Assembly (NCBI RefSeq): GCF_007655485.1 | Contig: NZ_VJXQ01000001.1 | Location: 786,817 to 850,816, forward strand | Direction: 5' to 3' | Source: Halobellus captivus | Lineage (GTDB): Archaea; Halobacteriota; Halobacteria; Halobacteriales; Haloferacaceae | Length of the DNA: 64,000 bases | In this document: positions 1 to 7,936 of the stretch, in pieces | Layout: each line of letters starts with the position of its first letter | Position numbering within the stretch: the stretch's first letter is position 1 | The notes under the pieces: model-generated | Databases searched by the model: none | Told to the model about the DNA's origin: nothing | The model's input: only the letters and a program-made list of their open reading frames with translations | Made by a program: the position numbers and the translations under genes

Positions 1-289
1 CTCCGTCGTCTGCCCCCTCCCCATCGTCTGCACCTTCTTCCCCCGGGTCGTCCGCGTCCTCTCCGGTGTTCGATCCGGGAGCCGCCGACTGCAACGCCCG
101 AACCTCGTCCGGAAAGACCGTCGCCGTGTGGGGTTCCGTTCCCTCGCCGTCCGCGCGCTCGTGGCCCTTGCAGCACGCGCCGCAGCGCGTGCACTCGAAG
201 CCGATGGACTCGATGGCGTCCGCCAGTTCCGACACCGACAGGTCGCGGGCGCGGTCGAGTTCGGTTTCGAGCGACGGTCCGTCGTTCAC
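1..289 (-). CDS. YkgJ-type CxxCxxCC metal-cluster protein, cut by window edge
   Basis: Reading leftwards from a GTG at 289, the frame stays open to base 1, so the C-terminus lies outside the window. About 32 residues in it has the signature FECTRCGACCKGH, a CxxCxxCC cluster typical of the YkgJ/UPF0153 family, whose members probably bind Zn or an Fe-S cluster; the function is not established. After this comes a Gly/Asp/Glu-rich linker with an imperfect 18-bp duplication (GEEGADDGEGADDG) that is probably disordered. The start is uncertain because the frame is open upstream of the GTG. Confidence 0.7.
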   Translation of the reverse strand, partial: MNDGPSLETELDRARDLSVSELADAIESIGFECTRCGACCKGHERADGEGTEPHTATVFPDEVRALQSAAPGSNTGEDADDPGEEGADDGEGADDG

Positions 290-405
290 AGCGTCTCTCG
301 AACCGACGCGGACAAAACGCTCCCGGTTGCGCGACTGAGGCGATGGACGACGCTGGGCGGCGCGGTCGGGAGGCCGCACGCAGCACAGCAGACAGGCATC
401 CGCGT

Positions 406-1206
406 TCAATACGGCGCGACGGTCTCGGTCTCGCGGTCGAACCGCACGCGACGCTCGGCGGCGAGTTTCTCCACGTGCGCCAGGATCGTCGCCCGCGCGA
501 ACCGGCGGATTCCCGTGAGGTCTCTGTCGTAGACGGCGTCGACAGCGGCGTCGATGTCGCGAGCGCCGGACTCGACGGCCGCGAGCACGTCGCGCTCGCG
601 GTCGAGTCGCCGTCGAAGCAATCGCTCACAGACCGCCCGCGGTTCCTCGATGGTCGGGCCGTGACCCGGAAAGAGCCGCGCGGGGTTTCGGGCGTAGAGC
701 CGCCGGAGCGCGACGAGGTACGCGCGGACGTCGCCATCGGGGGCCGCGACGGCGACGCTGCCCTCAGCGATGGCGACGTCGCCGCAGAGGGTTCCGACCG
801 CGGTCTCGAACGCGACGTGATCCGGCGCGTGGCCGGGGACGTCGAAGACGTCGACGCCGTCACCGATCGGGAGAGAGGTTCCCTCGATGAACGTTCGGTC
901 CGGTTCGATGCCGGTGGCCTCGGTGAAACGAGCGTCGCGACCGCGGCGACACCAGACGGTCGCACCCGTTTCATCCGCGTAGGCGGCGACGCCGCCGACG
1001 TGGTCGGGGTGCGCGTGGGTGAGGGCGATGTGCTCGACGTTCCTGTCGGCGATGGCGTCGTCGAGGGCCGACGTTCTGTCCGCGGGATCGACGAGCAGCG
1101 CCGGACCGGTGCCGACGACGTAGGCGTTGGTCGCACCGGTTGGAACCGAATCGTCGGGGACGGGAACGCGGCGGATCGAGACGAGATCGGCGGACGCGGT
1201 GGTCAC
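406..1206 (-). CDS. MBL-fold metallo-hydrolase with C-terminal winged-helix-like tail
   Basis: A 266-residue metallo-beta-lactamase fold protein. The metal-binding motif THAHPDHVGG is at residues 63-72, a further His is in VPGHAPDHV (about 126), an Asp in CGDVAI (143) and a last His in FPGHGP (182). These supply ligands for two metals. The layout resembles LACTB2-like hydrolases of the glyoxalase II group, which carry a helical C-terminal domain; here residues 190-266 look like a small winged helix. The substrate cannot be told from sequence. The start is GTG, with an AT-rich box (ttttct) about 25 bases upstream on the minus strand. Confidence 0.88.
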   Translation of the reverse strand: MTTASADLVSIRRVPVPDDSVPTGATNAYVVGTGPALLVDPADRTSALDDAIADRNVEHIALTHAHPDHVGGVAAYADETGATVWCRRGRDARFTEATGIEPDRTFIEGTSLPIGDGVDVFDVPGHAPDHVAFETAVGTLCGDVAIAEGSVAVAAPDGDVRAYLVALRRLYARNPARLFPGHGPTIEEPRAVCERLLRRRLDRERDVLAAVESGARDIDAAVDAVYDRDLTGIRRFARATILAHVEKLAAERRVRFDRETETVAPY

Positions 1207-1274
1207 GTTCTGAGTTCAGATCGACGATAGAAAACGTTGCCGCAGGCCCGACGAGGATCGGTGACAACGACAGT

Positions 1275-1340
1275 GTGTCGTTCCAGTCGATGGGTGGTGT
1301 CGTTCCAGTCGATGGGTGGTGTCGTTCCAGTCGAGGAGAG
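1275..1340. repeat. 22-bp tandem repeat, 3 copies
   Basis: Three head-to-tail 22-base units begin at 1275, 1297 and 1319, each starting gtgtcgttccagtcga. The first two are identical and the third diverges in its last 6 bases. The repeat lies between the 5' end of the MBL gene and the stop codon of the winged-helix gene at 1352. It has no spacers, so it is not a CRISPR. Confidence 0.9.
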
Positions 1341-1351
1341 GATGTGGGCGA

Positions 1352-1624
1352 CTACGCGTTGAGGTAGTAAACTTGCTTTCGGGCGTCTTTGAAACTGTAG
1401 CGCGAACCGACGAGGTCGGCGTCTTCGAGTCGGTTGAGCGCGTAGCGGACCGTCCGATCCGGCAGCAGCGATTCTTCGGCGAGTTGGCCCTGCGACAGCG
1501 GCGCGTCGCTTTCGAGGACTTTTGCGACGAGTTTGGCGCTCGGCGGTAGCTCTCGGAGGCGCTCGCGGTACTCCGACTCCGAGAAGAGGTTGTCACCGTT
1601 GAGCTCTGCGGTACTGGTGCTCAT
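1352..1624 (-). CDS. Small winged-helix (MarR/TrmB-like) DNA-binding protein
   Basis: A 90-residue protein made of little more than one winged helix-turn-helix. LPPSAKLVAKVLESDAPLSQ leads into an HTH (QGQLAEESLLPDRTVRYALN), followed by RLEDADLVGSRYSFKDARKQ, a typical wing. Haloarchaea carry many such one-domain regulators, usually annotated MarR- or TrmB-like; no ligand domain is visible. An AT-rich box near 1648-1656 on the minus strand fits its own leaderless promoter. The target is unknown. Confidence 0.82.
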   Translation of the reverse strand: MSTSTAELNGDNLFSESEYRERLRELPPSAKLVAKVLESDAPLSQGQLAEESLLPDRTVRYALNRLEDADLVGSRYSFKDARKQVYYLNA

Positions 1625-1713
1625 ACAGAACGCAAGAGAATCGCGCTTGGTAAAGGTTGCCTACAAGTGTGACAATACAATCCGTAGACCTTATACACAT
1701 ACAAGGACAGAAG

Positions 1714-1830
1714 ATGTCGGATATGTCGCATATCGCGCGCGAGAGCGGAAATAGCGGAGCCGTCCATCGATTGCGCGGTACGGCACGCATCCAGTACGGT
1801 TTTAGTCTGCGAGTGAGGACAGAGAGATAG
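1714..1830 (+). CDS. Possible 38-codon leader ORF ahead of the methyltransferase
   Basis: The ATG at 1714 lies about 25 bases after a TATA-like cttatac (1689-1695), and the frame closes with TAG at 1828-1830, one base before the GTG of the methyltransferase. The geometry matches the mini-ORFs seen elsewhere in the window. Against it, the methyltransferase may have its own box (gttttagt, 1797-1805) that would give a leaderless transcript starting at its GTG. The peptide has no recognisable domain. Confidence 0.2.
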   Translation: MSDMSHIARESGNSGAVHRLRGTARIQYGFSLRVRTER

Positions 1831-1831
1831 T

Positions 1832-2554
1832 GTGAAAGGAAAGGAGTGGTACCAAGCCGACGACGTCGCCGAGGAGTACGACTCGAAGCGATTCTCGCGC
1901 GGGGGGAAACTCATCGACGATCGCGAGAAGCGAGCCGTCATCGACGCCATCGGTCCCGTCGAGGACAAGGAGATCCTCGAAATCGCCTGCGGAACGGGAC
2001 GGTTCACGGCGATGCTGGCCGAACGCGGCGCGAACATCGTCGGACTAGACATCTCCAACGCGATGCTGGCGCAGGGCCGCGAGAAGGCCCGACGGGCCGG
2101 GGTCGCAGACCACATCGAGTTCCTCCGCGGTGACGCCGCGCGGCTTCCCTTCCCCGACGATCACTTCGATGCGGTCTTCGCGATGCGGTTTTTCCACCTC
2201 GCGGACACACCAGCGAAGTTTATGGCCGAGATGGCCCGCGTCTCGAAGGACGTCGTCTTCTTCGACACGTTCAACGGCGGCAGCGCTCGCATCGTCTACA
2301 ACTGGCTGCTTCCGATGGGGTCGCACCTCTACTCGGGCGCGCAGGTCGAACGGTTAGTGGAGGACGCCGGGCTTCGACTGGTGAACGGCGAACACGACTT
2401 CCGCCTCCCGTACGGGTTCTACCGGAAGATCCCGAACGGGATCGCCAGAGAGTTCCGCGACCTCGACACCTCGATCGGAGCGACGTCGATCGGAGACGCG
2501 CTCGCGTCGGTGTCGTACTGGACCGCACGCGTCGACGGCGACCCCACCGAGTGA
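1832..2554 (+). CDS. Class I SAM-dependent methyltransferase
   Basis: A 240-residue Rossmann-fold methyltransferase of the Methyltransf_11/UbiE type. Motif I is EILEIACGTGRFT (residues 48-60), the acidic end of strand 2 is NIVGLDISNAM, motif II is LRGDAARLPFPDDHFDAVFA, and ARVSKDVVFFDTF follows. The acceptor (quinone, lipid or other small molecule) cannot be read from the sequence. It starts with GTG and stands alone, facing away from the winged-helix gene. Confidence 0.88.
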   Translation: MKGKEWYQADDVAEEYDSKRFSRGGKLIDDREKRAVIDAIGPVEDKEILEIACGTGRFTAMLAERGANIVGLDISNAMLAQGREKARRAGVADHIEFLRGDAARLPFPDDHFDAVFAMRFFHLADTPAKFMAEMARVSKDVVFFDTFNGGSARIVYNWLLPMGSHLYSGAQVERLVEDAGLRLVNGEHDFRLPYGFYRKIPNGIAREFRDLDTSIGATSIGDALASVSYWTARVDGDPTE

Positions 2555-2652
2555 GTCTCGAACCGATACGTATGGGAAGTCGGTTAATCGCCGATTAGGT
2601 CGTTTACGCGTCGTATACGGCGCGTACCCGGCGACCGTCCCGAGGTGCGACA

Positions 2653-2658
2653 TTTAAG
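2653..2658 (+). promoter_or_regulatory. TATA box for the GT2 gene
   Basis: The hexamer tttaag is centred about 27 bases before the ATG at 2682, which fits a leaderless haloarchaeal transcript. It overlaps an upstream in-frame GTG at 2658, which argues that 2682 is the true start. Confidence 0.55.
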
Positions 2659-2681
2659 TGCTCGTATCGCAACCGACCGGT

Positions 2682-3584
2682 ATGGAGCTCTCGGTAGTGG
2701 TCCCGACGCTGAACGGGCGGGATCACCTCGCGGCCACGCTCGACGGATTGGCCGCATACGCGCCTGACGCCGAAGTCGTGGTCGTCAACGGCCCCTCGGC
2801 GGACGGGACGACGGGGATGGTCCGAGAGCGCGACGACGTCGACGTGTTAGTCGAGGTGTCGGATCGAACGCTGAACGTCTCGCGCAACGCCGGGATCCGC
2901 GCGGCCTCCGGCGACGTCGTCGCGTTCCTTCGACACGACCTCGCCGTCGAGGAGACCTGGCGAGAGGCGATCGAGGCGGGTATCGAGCGCGCGCCGGTCG
3001 TCACCGGACCCGTCCACGAGACGCTGCCCGCGGGAATGACGACGACGTCGCCCGAGACGCGCCGAATTCGGAACCGAACGGTGACGTACTTCAACGGCGG
3101 CAACGTCGCCTTTCGATCCGACGTATTAGACGATCTGGACGGATTCGACGAGTACCTCGAGACCGGCGGTGCCCGCGACGCCGCCCACCGGTTGGCCGCG
3201 ATCGGTCACGACGTCGGCTGGGAGTCCGAACTCTGCGTGCGGACGGAGTTCGAGGCCGACGGCGGCATCGAGGAGCGGAGCCAGGGCTGGAAGTACCGCG
3301 CGCTCTCCTATCGACTGGTCAAGAACTACGGCGTGCGCCCGACGATCCTGCGTCGAATCGTCTCGCACGCGGGAGCCGACGCGATTTCGGCCGCTCGCGA
3401 CGTGCTCAGCGGCGACGCCACGCCGACGGGATGGGTCGGCACCGGCCGAGACGTCGTCTCCGGCGTCGCGACCGGCTGGTCGGACGGACTCGTCGCGCGG
3501 GCGCGGGACAGATCCCCGACGCGAAACCCGCACGGCTGTTCGAAGCGCGCGGACCGGGCGGTCGCGAAATATGACTGGCGCTGA
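2682..3584 (+). CDS. Family 2 glycosyltransferase
   Basis: A 300-residue GT-A enzyme. The N-terminus MELSVVVPTLNGRDHLAATL is the standard GT2 opening. VVVNGPSADGT replaces the usual VVDDGSxD loop, LNVSRNAGIRAASGDVVAFL carries the nucleotide-site region, and FNGGNVAFRSDVLDDLDGFD is the acceptor-site segment. There is no clear membrane segment, so it probably works at the cytoplasmic face on a lipid-linked or soluble sugar acceptor. The acceptor is unknown. The start follows the TATA spacing. Confidence 0.85.
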   Translation: MELSVVVPTLNGRDHLAATLDGLAAYAPDAEVVVVNGPSADGTTGMVRERDDVDVLVEVSDRTLNVSRNAGIRAASGDVVAFLRHDLAVEETWREAIEAGIERAPVVTGPVHETLPAGMTTTSPETRRIRNRTVTYFNGGNVAFRSDVLDDLDGFDEYLETGGARDAAHRLAAIGHDVGWESELCVRTEFEADGGIEERSQGWKYRALSYRLVKNYGVRPTILRRIVSHAGADAISAARDVLSGDATPTGWVGTGRDVVSGVATGWSDGLVARARDRSPTRNPHGCSKRADRAVAKYDWR

Positions 3585-3607
3585 TCGCTCGTACGGTCAG
3601 GGCGTAC

Positions 3608-4435
3608 CTATTCCCCGGGTGCGAGAGCGGGAACGACCCGCGCCGGGTTCGTCGAGAACGCCCGGCGCATCGCGTCCTCGCTCACGTCGAGCGTCAGGAC
3701 TTCCATCACGCCGACGTTCGGATGCGTCTCGGGCGCACCGCTCCCGAACAGCACCCGATCGGGATGCTCAAGCAGCGCACGTTCGAGAACGCTTCTGAAG
3801 CGGACGTACCGCGTATCGAGGTACAGGTGGTCGTAGTCGCCGAGCAGATCGATTGACTGCGCCATCAGCTCGCGGTCGAGTGGATACCCGCCGAACCCCG
3901 CCAAGACGACCGGGAACTCGCGACCCAGGAGGGTATCGGCGACCGCAGCGGGCGGGAACGCGCGTCCGGCGCGGACGACGACCGGGAGCCCCACGTCGTC
4001 CAGTTGATCCAGCGTCTCCTCGTCCGGGAGGCCGTCCCGCTCGGGTGCGAGCGTGAACCCGTGGAACCGGTCGTCGTAGGCGTACTGTTCGATGTCCGCG
4101 GGGCTGGTGTGATGCGGCGCGCGCGCCGCGGTGAGGTTCCGGAGTCGCGCGGTCGCACGGGAACTCGGATCGCGCGGGCCGTCGATCCGGGCGAACGCGA
4201 GGAAGGGCCGGTCGACGCTCAGTCGGGCGACGGCGTTGTTGGCGCGGAGGTAGCCTTCGTCTCTGGGGCGCCCACCCGGCGAGACGACCGCCCTGACGAC
4301 GCCAGCTTGGTGCAGCTCGCGCTCGAGCGCCTCGGGCGTCGTCTCCCGACCCCGACTCGCGACCTCCGCCTGGTCGCTCGGGTCCAATCGCGCGTGGAAG
4401 TCGACGACCCGGAACCCGTGGTTCAACTCCAGCAT
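3608..4435 (-). CDS. Amidohydrolase (TIM-barrel, ACMSD-like) family protein
   Basis: A 275-residue protein of the amidohydrolase-2 type. VVDFHARLDP is at the N-terminus, LPVVVRAG is mid-barrel, and LFGSGAPETHP stands near the C-terminus where family members carry the late metal or base motif. The usual HxH pair at strand 1 is reduced to one His (H14; HAR), so metal binding may be weakened or lost. The start at 4435 is chosen because a box (4458-4466) lies 24-30 bases upstream; an open frame to 4525 is probably not translated. No substrate is proposed. Confidence 0.75.
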   Translation of the reverse strand: MLELNHGFRVVDFHARLDPSDQAEVASRGRETTPEALERELHQAGVVRAVVSPGGRPRDEGYLRANNAVARLSVDRPFLAFARIDGPRDPSSRATARLRNLTAARAPHHTSPADIEQYAYDDRFHGFTLAPERDGLPDEETLDQLDDVGLPVVVRAGRAFPPAAVADTLLGREFPVVLAGFGGYPLDRELMAQSIDLLGDYDHLYLDTRYVRFRSVLERALLEHPDRVLFGSGAPETHPNVGVMEVLTLDVSEDAMRRAFSTNPARVVPALAPGE

Positions 4436-4457
4436 CGTCGAACACTGTTGCGGCGAT

Positions 4458-4466
4458 CTAAATATA
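4458..4466 (-). promoter_or_regulatory. TATA box for the amidohydrolase gene
   Basis: On the minus strand the sequence reads tatatttag, 24-30 bases before the ATG at 4435. This is the spacing of a leaderless archaeal promoter and fixes the start. Confidence 0.6.
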
Positions 4467-4703
4467 CCTTGTCGACATCCCGTTGTCATCCTGAGCGGGT
4501 CACCGCCCGCTCTCGACACTCGCACCCTGATCTCGGTACGCGCCGACAGTGATCGGTACTCACCGCCCGGACGCTGTACTTGCCGCCTGGGACCGTACCG
4601 CCCGGAATCAGCACCCGCCGCGCCGGATCCCCAAAGTCTCCGGAATCGGACTGTCTGTTAGCGTCTCTCTAAGTGATTTTCTGACCGTTATTACCAAAAA
4701 CTA

Positions 4704-4709
4704 TTTATA
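4704..4709 (+). promoter_or_regulatory. TATA box of the thermosome gene
   Basis: The sequence tttata sits in an AT-rich stretch (ttaccaaaaactatttatag). A start site about 27 bases downstream would leave a short 5' leader of roughly 15 bases before ATG 4748. Haloarchaeal thermosome genes are known to be heat-inducible through their BRE/TATA region; regulation here is inferred. Confidence 0.6.
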
Positions 4710-4747
4710 GAACTGCTAACGTCATTTTCCGTGAGGTTTCCATAACA

Positions 4748-6316
4748 ATGTCGACACGTATGCAGCCACTGTACGTTCTTTCCGGGAGCAGCGAGCGGAC
4801 CAGCGGCGGCGACGCCCAGAGCTCGAACATCCGAGCGGGGAAGGCCGTCGCGAGCGCCGTGCGGACGACGCTCGGACCGCGCGGGATGGACAAAATGCTC
4901 GTCGATTCGGAGGGGAACGTCGTCGTCACGAACGACGGCGCGACGATCCTCGAGGAGATGGATATCGAGCACCCCGCCGCACAGATGATCGTCGAGGTCG
5001 CGCAGACGCAGGAGGACAGCGTCGGCGACGGCACCACCACCGCATCGGTCCTGACAGGCGAACTCCTCTCGCACGCCGAGGACCTCCTCGACGACGACCT
5101 CCATCCCACGGTAGTCGTTGAGGGGTACTACGAAGCGGCCCGACTGGCGCAGGAGGCGATAGACGAGCAGGTGCTCGACGTCGAACTCGACGACGACGTG
5201 CTGGCGTCGGTCGCCGAATCGTCGATGACCGGAAAAGGAACCGGCGACGTCACCGCCGACGTGCTGGCCCACCACGTCGTCGACGCCGTCCGTGCGGTCC
5301 ACGACGGCAGCGACCGCTTCGACCCCGACGACGTTCGCATCCTGACCCGCACGGGCGCGTCCTCCTCGGCGACCGAACTGGTCGAGGGCGTCGTCATCGA
5401 CAAAGAGCGCGTCCACGACGGGATGCCCCGCTCCGTCGAGGACGCGACGGTCGCCGTCCTGACGACGAAGCTCGACGTCCGCGAGGGCGAGGCCGACGCG
5501 GAGTACACCATCTCCTCGGTCGACCAGCTCGAAGCCGCCATCGAGGCCGAGGACGCCGAGCTCCGACGCTACGCCGACGCGCTCGCGGACGCGGGCGTCG
5601 ATGTGCTCTTCTGCACCAAGAAGATCGCAGACCGCGTGCAGAACCGCCTCGCGAAACACGGCATCGTCGCCTTCGAGAGCCTGAAGACCGCCGATGCGCG
5701 CGCTATCGCCCGCGCGACGGGAGCGAAACAGCTTGGCGACGTGAACGACCTCGAAGCGTCCGACTTCGGCCACGCCGAGCGGATCTCGATCCGGCGCTTC
5801 GGCGAGGACGAACTCACCTTCGTCGAGGGCGGCAAGGCCGCGGAGACCGTCACGCTCCTCCTCCGCGGCGGGACCGAGCACGTCATCGACGAACTCGAAC
5901 GGGCGATCAACGACGCGGTCGACGTGACCGTCGCCGCGATCGACTCCGGCGGCGTCGTCCCCGGCGCGGGCGCGACCGAGGTCGCGATCGCCGAGTACGT
6001 CCGCTCGAACGCGGGCGGCGTCGAGGGACGCAAGCAACTCGCCGTCGAGGCGTTCGCCGACGCCGTCGAGGCGATCCCGCGAACGCTCGCGACGAACACC
6101 GGGATGGACCCGATCGACGCGATCGTCGAACTCCGGTCGACGTTCGACCGCGAGGGGATCGCGGGCATCATCTCCGAGGGGAAACACGGCGAGATCGGCG
6201 ACCCGATCGAGGCGGGTGTCTTCGACCCCGCCGCCGTGAAGCGCGAAGCCGTCACCGCGGCGACCGAGGCGGCGACGATGATCGTCCGCATCGACGACGT
6301 CATCGCCGCGAAATGA
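4748..6316 (+). CDS. ths: Thermosome subunit (group II chaperonin), short-tailed
   Basis: A 522-residue ATP-dependent chaperonin subunit that forms double-ring folding cages. Hallmarks are [12 protein letters not shown] (42-53), NDGATIL (62-68), the ATPase motif GDGTTT (93-98), [17 protein letters not shown] and [12 protein letters not shown]. The protein ends at [12 protein letters not shown] and lacks the acidic Gly-Gly-Met-rich tail found on most thermosome subunits. Haloferax volcanii has one subunit of this short type (CCT3), and this is probably its counterpart. ATG 4748 is followed by an in-frame ATG at 4760. Confidence 0.96.
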   Translation: MSTRMQPLYVLSGSSERTSGGDAQSSNIRAGKAVASAVRTTLGPRGMDKMLVDSEGNVVVTNDGATILEEMDIEHPAAQMIVEVAQTQEDSVGDGTTTASVLTGELLSHAEDLLDDDLHPTVVVEGYYEAARLAQEAIDEQVLDVELDDDVLASVAESSMTGKGTGDVTADVLAHHVVDAVRAVHDGSDRFDPDDVRILTRTGASSSATELVEGVVIDKERVHDGMPRSVEDATVAVLTTKLDVREGEADAEYTISSVDQLEAAIEAEDAELRRYADALADAGVDVLFCTKKIADRVQNRLAKHGIVAFESLKTADARAIARATGAKQLGDVNDLEASDFGHAERISIRRFGEDELTFVEGGKAAETVTLLLRGGTEHVIDELERAINDAVDVTVAAIDSGGVVPGAGATEVAIAEYVRSNAGGVEGRKQLAVEAFADAVEAIPRTLATNTGMDPIDAIVELRSTFDREGIAGIISEGKHGEIGDPIEAGVFDPAAVKREAVTAATEAATMIVRIDDVIAAK

Positions 6317-6425
6317 AACGGTAGCGGACTGCGAAATCCGGTGCAGACTGCAGTTCGCTCTCGGCTGTCTGCTCCCCGGCGGTAATCTCTTCTGGTACTG
6401 GTACGGGTCCGTGATGGGAATGCCG

Positions 6426-7232
6426 TTATCCCGCGAGGACGACCTCGTCGCCGGGCACGAGCCCGAACGCCTCGTCGCCGCGGTCCCGGTTGACGTCGCA
6501 CTCGACGTAGCCGTGACTGCCGACAGTGACGAGTCGCTCGCCCGGTGCGACGTCCGCGAAGGCTGTCGCGACGGCCGCTGAGACGTCGTTCACGTTGACG
6601 GTCTCGCCCTCTCGGCCGCCGAGGAACGAACCCGGGACGTTCGTGATCGCGTTCCCGAAGTCGTCGACGACGAGCACCTCGCCGCGTGCCGTCGCAGTGT
6701 CGTGATCGACCGTCGCCTCGGGGAACCGACAGTCGACGACGGAGGTGGGTGAGGCCGACGGCGAAAACCGGTCGACGGGCGCGACGCCGTCGAGCGACTC
6801 GACGGCTCCGACGCCGACTTCGTGCACCGCGGCGGCCATCGGAGCGAACACGTCGCGACCGTGGAACGTCGTCGACACGGGGTCGTCGTACTCGTAAACG
6901 AAACACTCGATCGCTGGCTCGTCGTCGTCCCACTTGGCGATCCGGCGGGCCGCCGGGAGCAGCACGCCGTTGTCGGGGCCGACGAGGGCGTGATCGCCGA
7001 CGCGGACGACGAGCGCGTCCCGCTCGGTTCCAACGCCGGGGTCGACGACGACGAGGTGGACGGCTGGCGGAAAGTGCGGGAGCGTCTCGCGGCACCAGAA
7101 CGCCGCCGCGCGGACGTCTTGGCGGGGGAGGTCGTGTGCGATATCGACGAGGCGCGCGTCGGTCCGCTGAAGGAGAACCCCCTTCATCGCGGCCGGGTAG
7201 GCCGAGCCGAAGTCAGAGGCGAGCGTGATCAC
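6426..7232 (-). CDS. SAM hydrolase (SAM hydroxide adenosyltransferase, DUF62)
   Basis: A 268-residue member of the SAM-dependent chlorinase/fluorinase fold family. The archaeal enzymes split S-adenosylmethionine with water to adenosine and methionine. Visible motifs are LASDFGS at the N-terminus (Asp for the ribose), VVVDPGVGTERD, VGPDNGVLLP, STTFHGRDVFAPMAA (the Arg/His site of the hydroxide transferases) and VVDDFGNAITN. GTG start, 10 bases after the nadM stop, so the two are cotranscribed leftwards. Confidence 0.92.
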   Translation of the reverse strand: MITLASDFGSAYPAAMKGVLLQRTDARLVDIAHDLPRQDVRAAAFWCRETLPHFPPAVHLVVVDPGVGTERDALVVRVGDHALVGPDNGVLLPAARRIAKWDDDEPAIECFVYEYDDPVSTTFHGRDVFAPMAAAVHEVGVGAVESLDGVAPVDRFSPSASPTSVVDCRFPEATVDHDTATARGEVLVVDDFGNAITNVPGSFLGGREGETVNVNDVSAAVATAFADVAPGERLVTVGSHGYVECDVNRDRGDEAFGLVPGDEVVLAG

Positions 7233-7242
7233 GGTCTCTCCC

Positions 7243-7770
7243 TCACTCGTCGGCCGCGTCGCCGTTGGCGTCCGTCGCGCTGACGCGCTGGATGCGCTCG
7301 ATGCCGCCGATCTCCTCGACGACGTCGATGACGGCGTCCGGGAGGAGATGTCGCCAGTCGTCGTCTCGGATCATTCGCGCGCGCAGTTCCGTGCCCTCGA
7401 GAACGTCGCGGTTGAACATCGGAGACTGCCGAACCTCGACGCCCGCTTCCGAGAACAGTTGGATCACGAGGGGATTGTTCGAGTAGGCGACCTCGAAGGC
7501 GGGCGACATACTCTGGACGTGGCTCACCCACACGGAGTTTCGGTCGAGGTCCTCGATCGGGACGACGTAGGTGGTGAGATCGAGTTCGGCGACGGATTTC
7601 GTCACCATCATCACTCGCTCGCCCGCCGTGAACGGATTTCGGGGGCTGTGTGAATCGCCCGCCGATCCGATCCCGAGGACGAGTTCGTCGACTTCGTCTG
7701 CGATCTCCTCGACCATCCGGTGGTGCCCGTTGTGGTAGGGCTGGAACCGGCCGATGTAGAACCCCCGCAT
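7243..7770 (-). CDS. nadM: Archaeal nicotinamide-nucleotide adenylyltransferase
   Basis: A 175-residue enzyme joining NMN and ATP to make NAD. The nucleotidyltransferase signature GRFQPYHNGHH spans residues 7-17 and the late EGTELRARMI replaces the usual ISGTxIR motif. LGIGSAGDSHSPRNPFTAGE is typical of the archaeal form. The length is normal for archaeal NadM. It is the first gene of a two-gene leftward unit with the SAM hydrolase and has its own TATA box 27 bases upstream. Confidence 0.95.
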   Translation of the reverse strand: MRGFYIGRFQPYHNGHHRMVEEIADEVDELVLGIGSAGDSHSPRNPFTAGERVMMVTKSVAELDLTTYVVPIEDLDRNSVWVSHVQSMSPAFEVAYSNNPLVIQLFSEAGVEVRQSPMFNRDVLEGTELRARMIRDDDWRHLLPDAVIDVVEEIGGIERIQRVSATDANGDAADE

Positions 7771-7791
7771 ACCTCAGTTGTCGGTCGCACT

Positions 7792-7802
7792 GCTTATAAA
7801 TA
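7792..7802 (-). promoter_or_regulatory. TATA box of the nadM operon
   Basis: The minus strand reads tatttataagc, centred about 27 bases before the nadM ATG (7770), giving a leaderless transcript. Confidence 0.65.
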
Positions 7803-7891
7803 CCGCGAGATTCGATGATTCCGTGAAATAGCGTTTAGATAGCACGAGGCGCCCGATTTCGAGGATGCAGTGGGGGTGCACTGGAGGAGAA

Positions 7892-7899
7892 AGTATATC
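7892..7899 (+). promoter_or_regulatory. TATA box of lonB
   Basis: The sequence agtatatc lies about 40 bases before the chosen ATG at 7937, which predicts a start site near 7922 and a 5' leader of about 15 bases. This argues against the longer open frame that begins at 7865, upstream of the box. Confidence 0.5.
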
Positions 7900-7936
7900 A
7901 GTCGCGCGGCCTTCCGTAACGGTAGCGAAGAATTCT

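Larger units (their letters stand above)
4436..4747. other. Intergenic region between amidohydrolase and thermosome genes
   Basis: A 312-base divergent spacer with no gene-like ORF. It holds the two TATA boxes listed separately and, at 4556-4612, three degenerate units of about 20 bp beginning gtact(cac)/gtact/gtacc followed by a gccgcctgg/gcccgga-like core. The 30 bases before the thermosome TATA are AT-rich (ttattaccaaaaac), as expected for a strong BRE/TATA region. Confidence 0.6.

Noticed and set aside
5569-7095. A 508-codon minus-strand frame and other long frames opposite the thermosome gene
   Set aside because: High-GC coding strands give long open antisense frames. The translation is Arg/Pro/Ser-rich with no domain, while the plus strand encodes a clear chaperonin.
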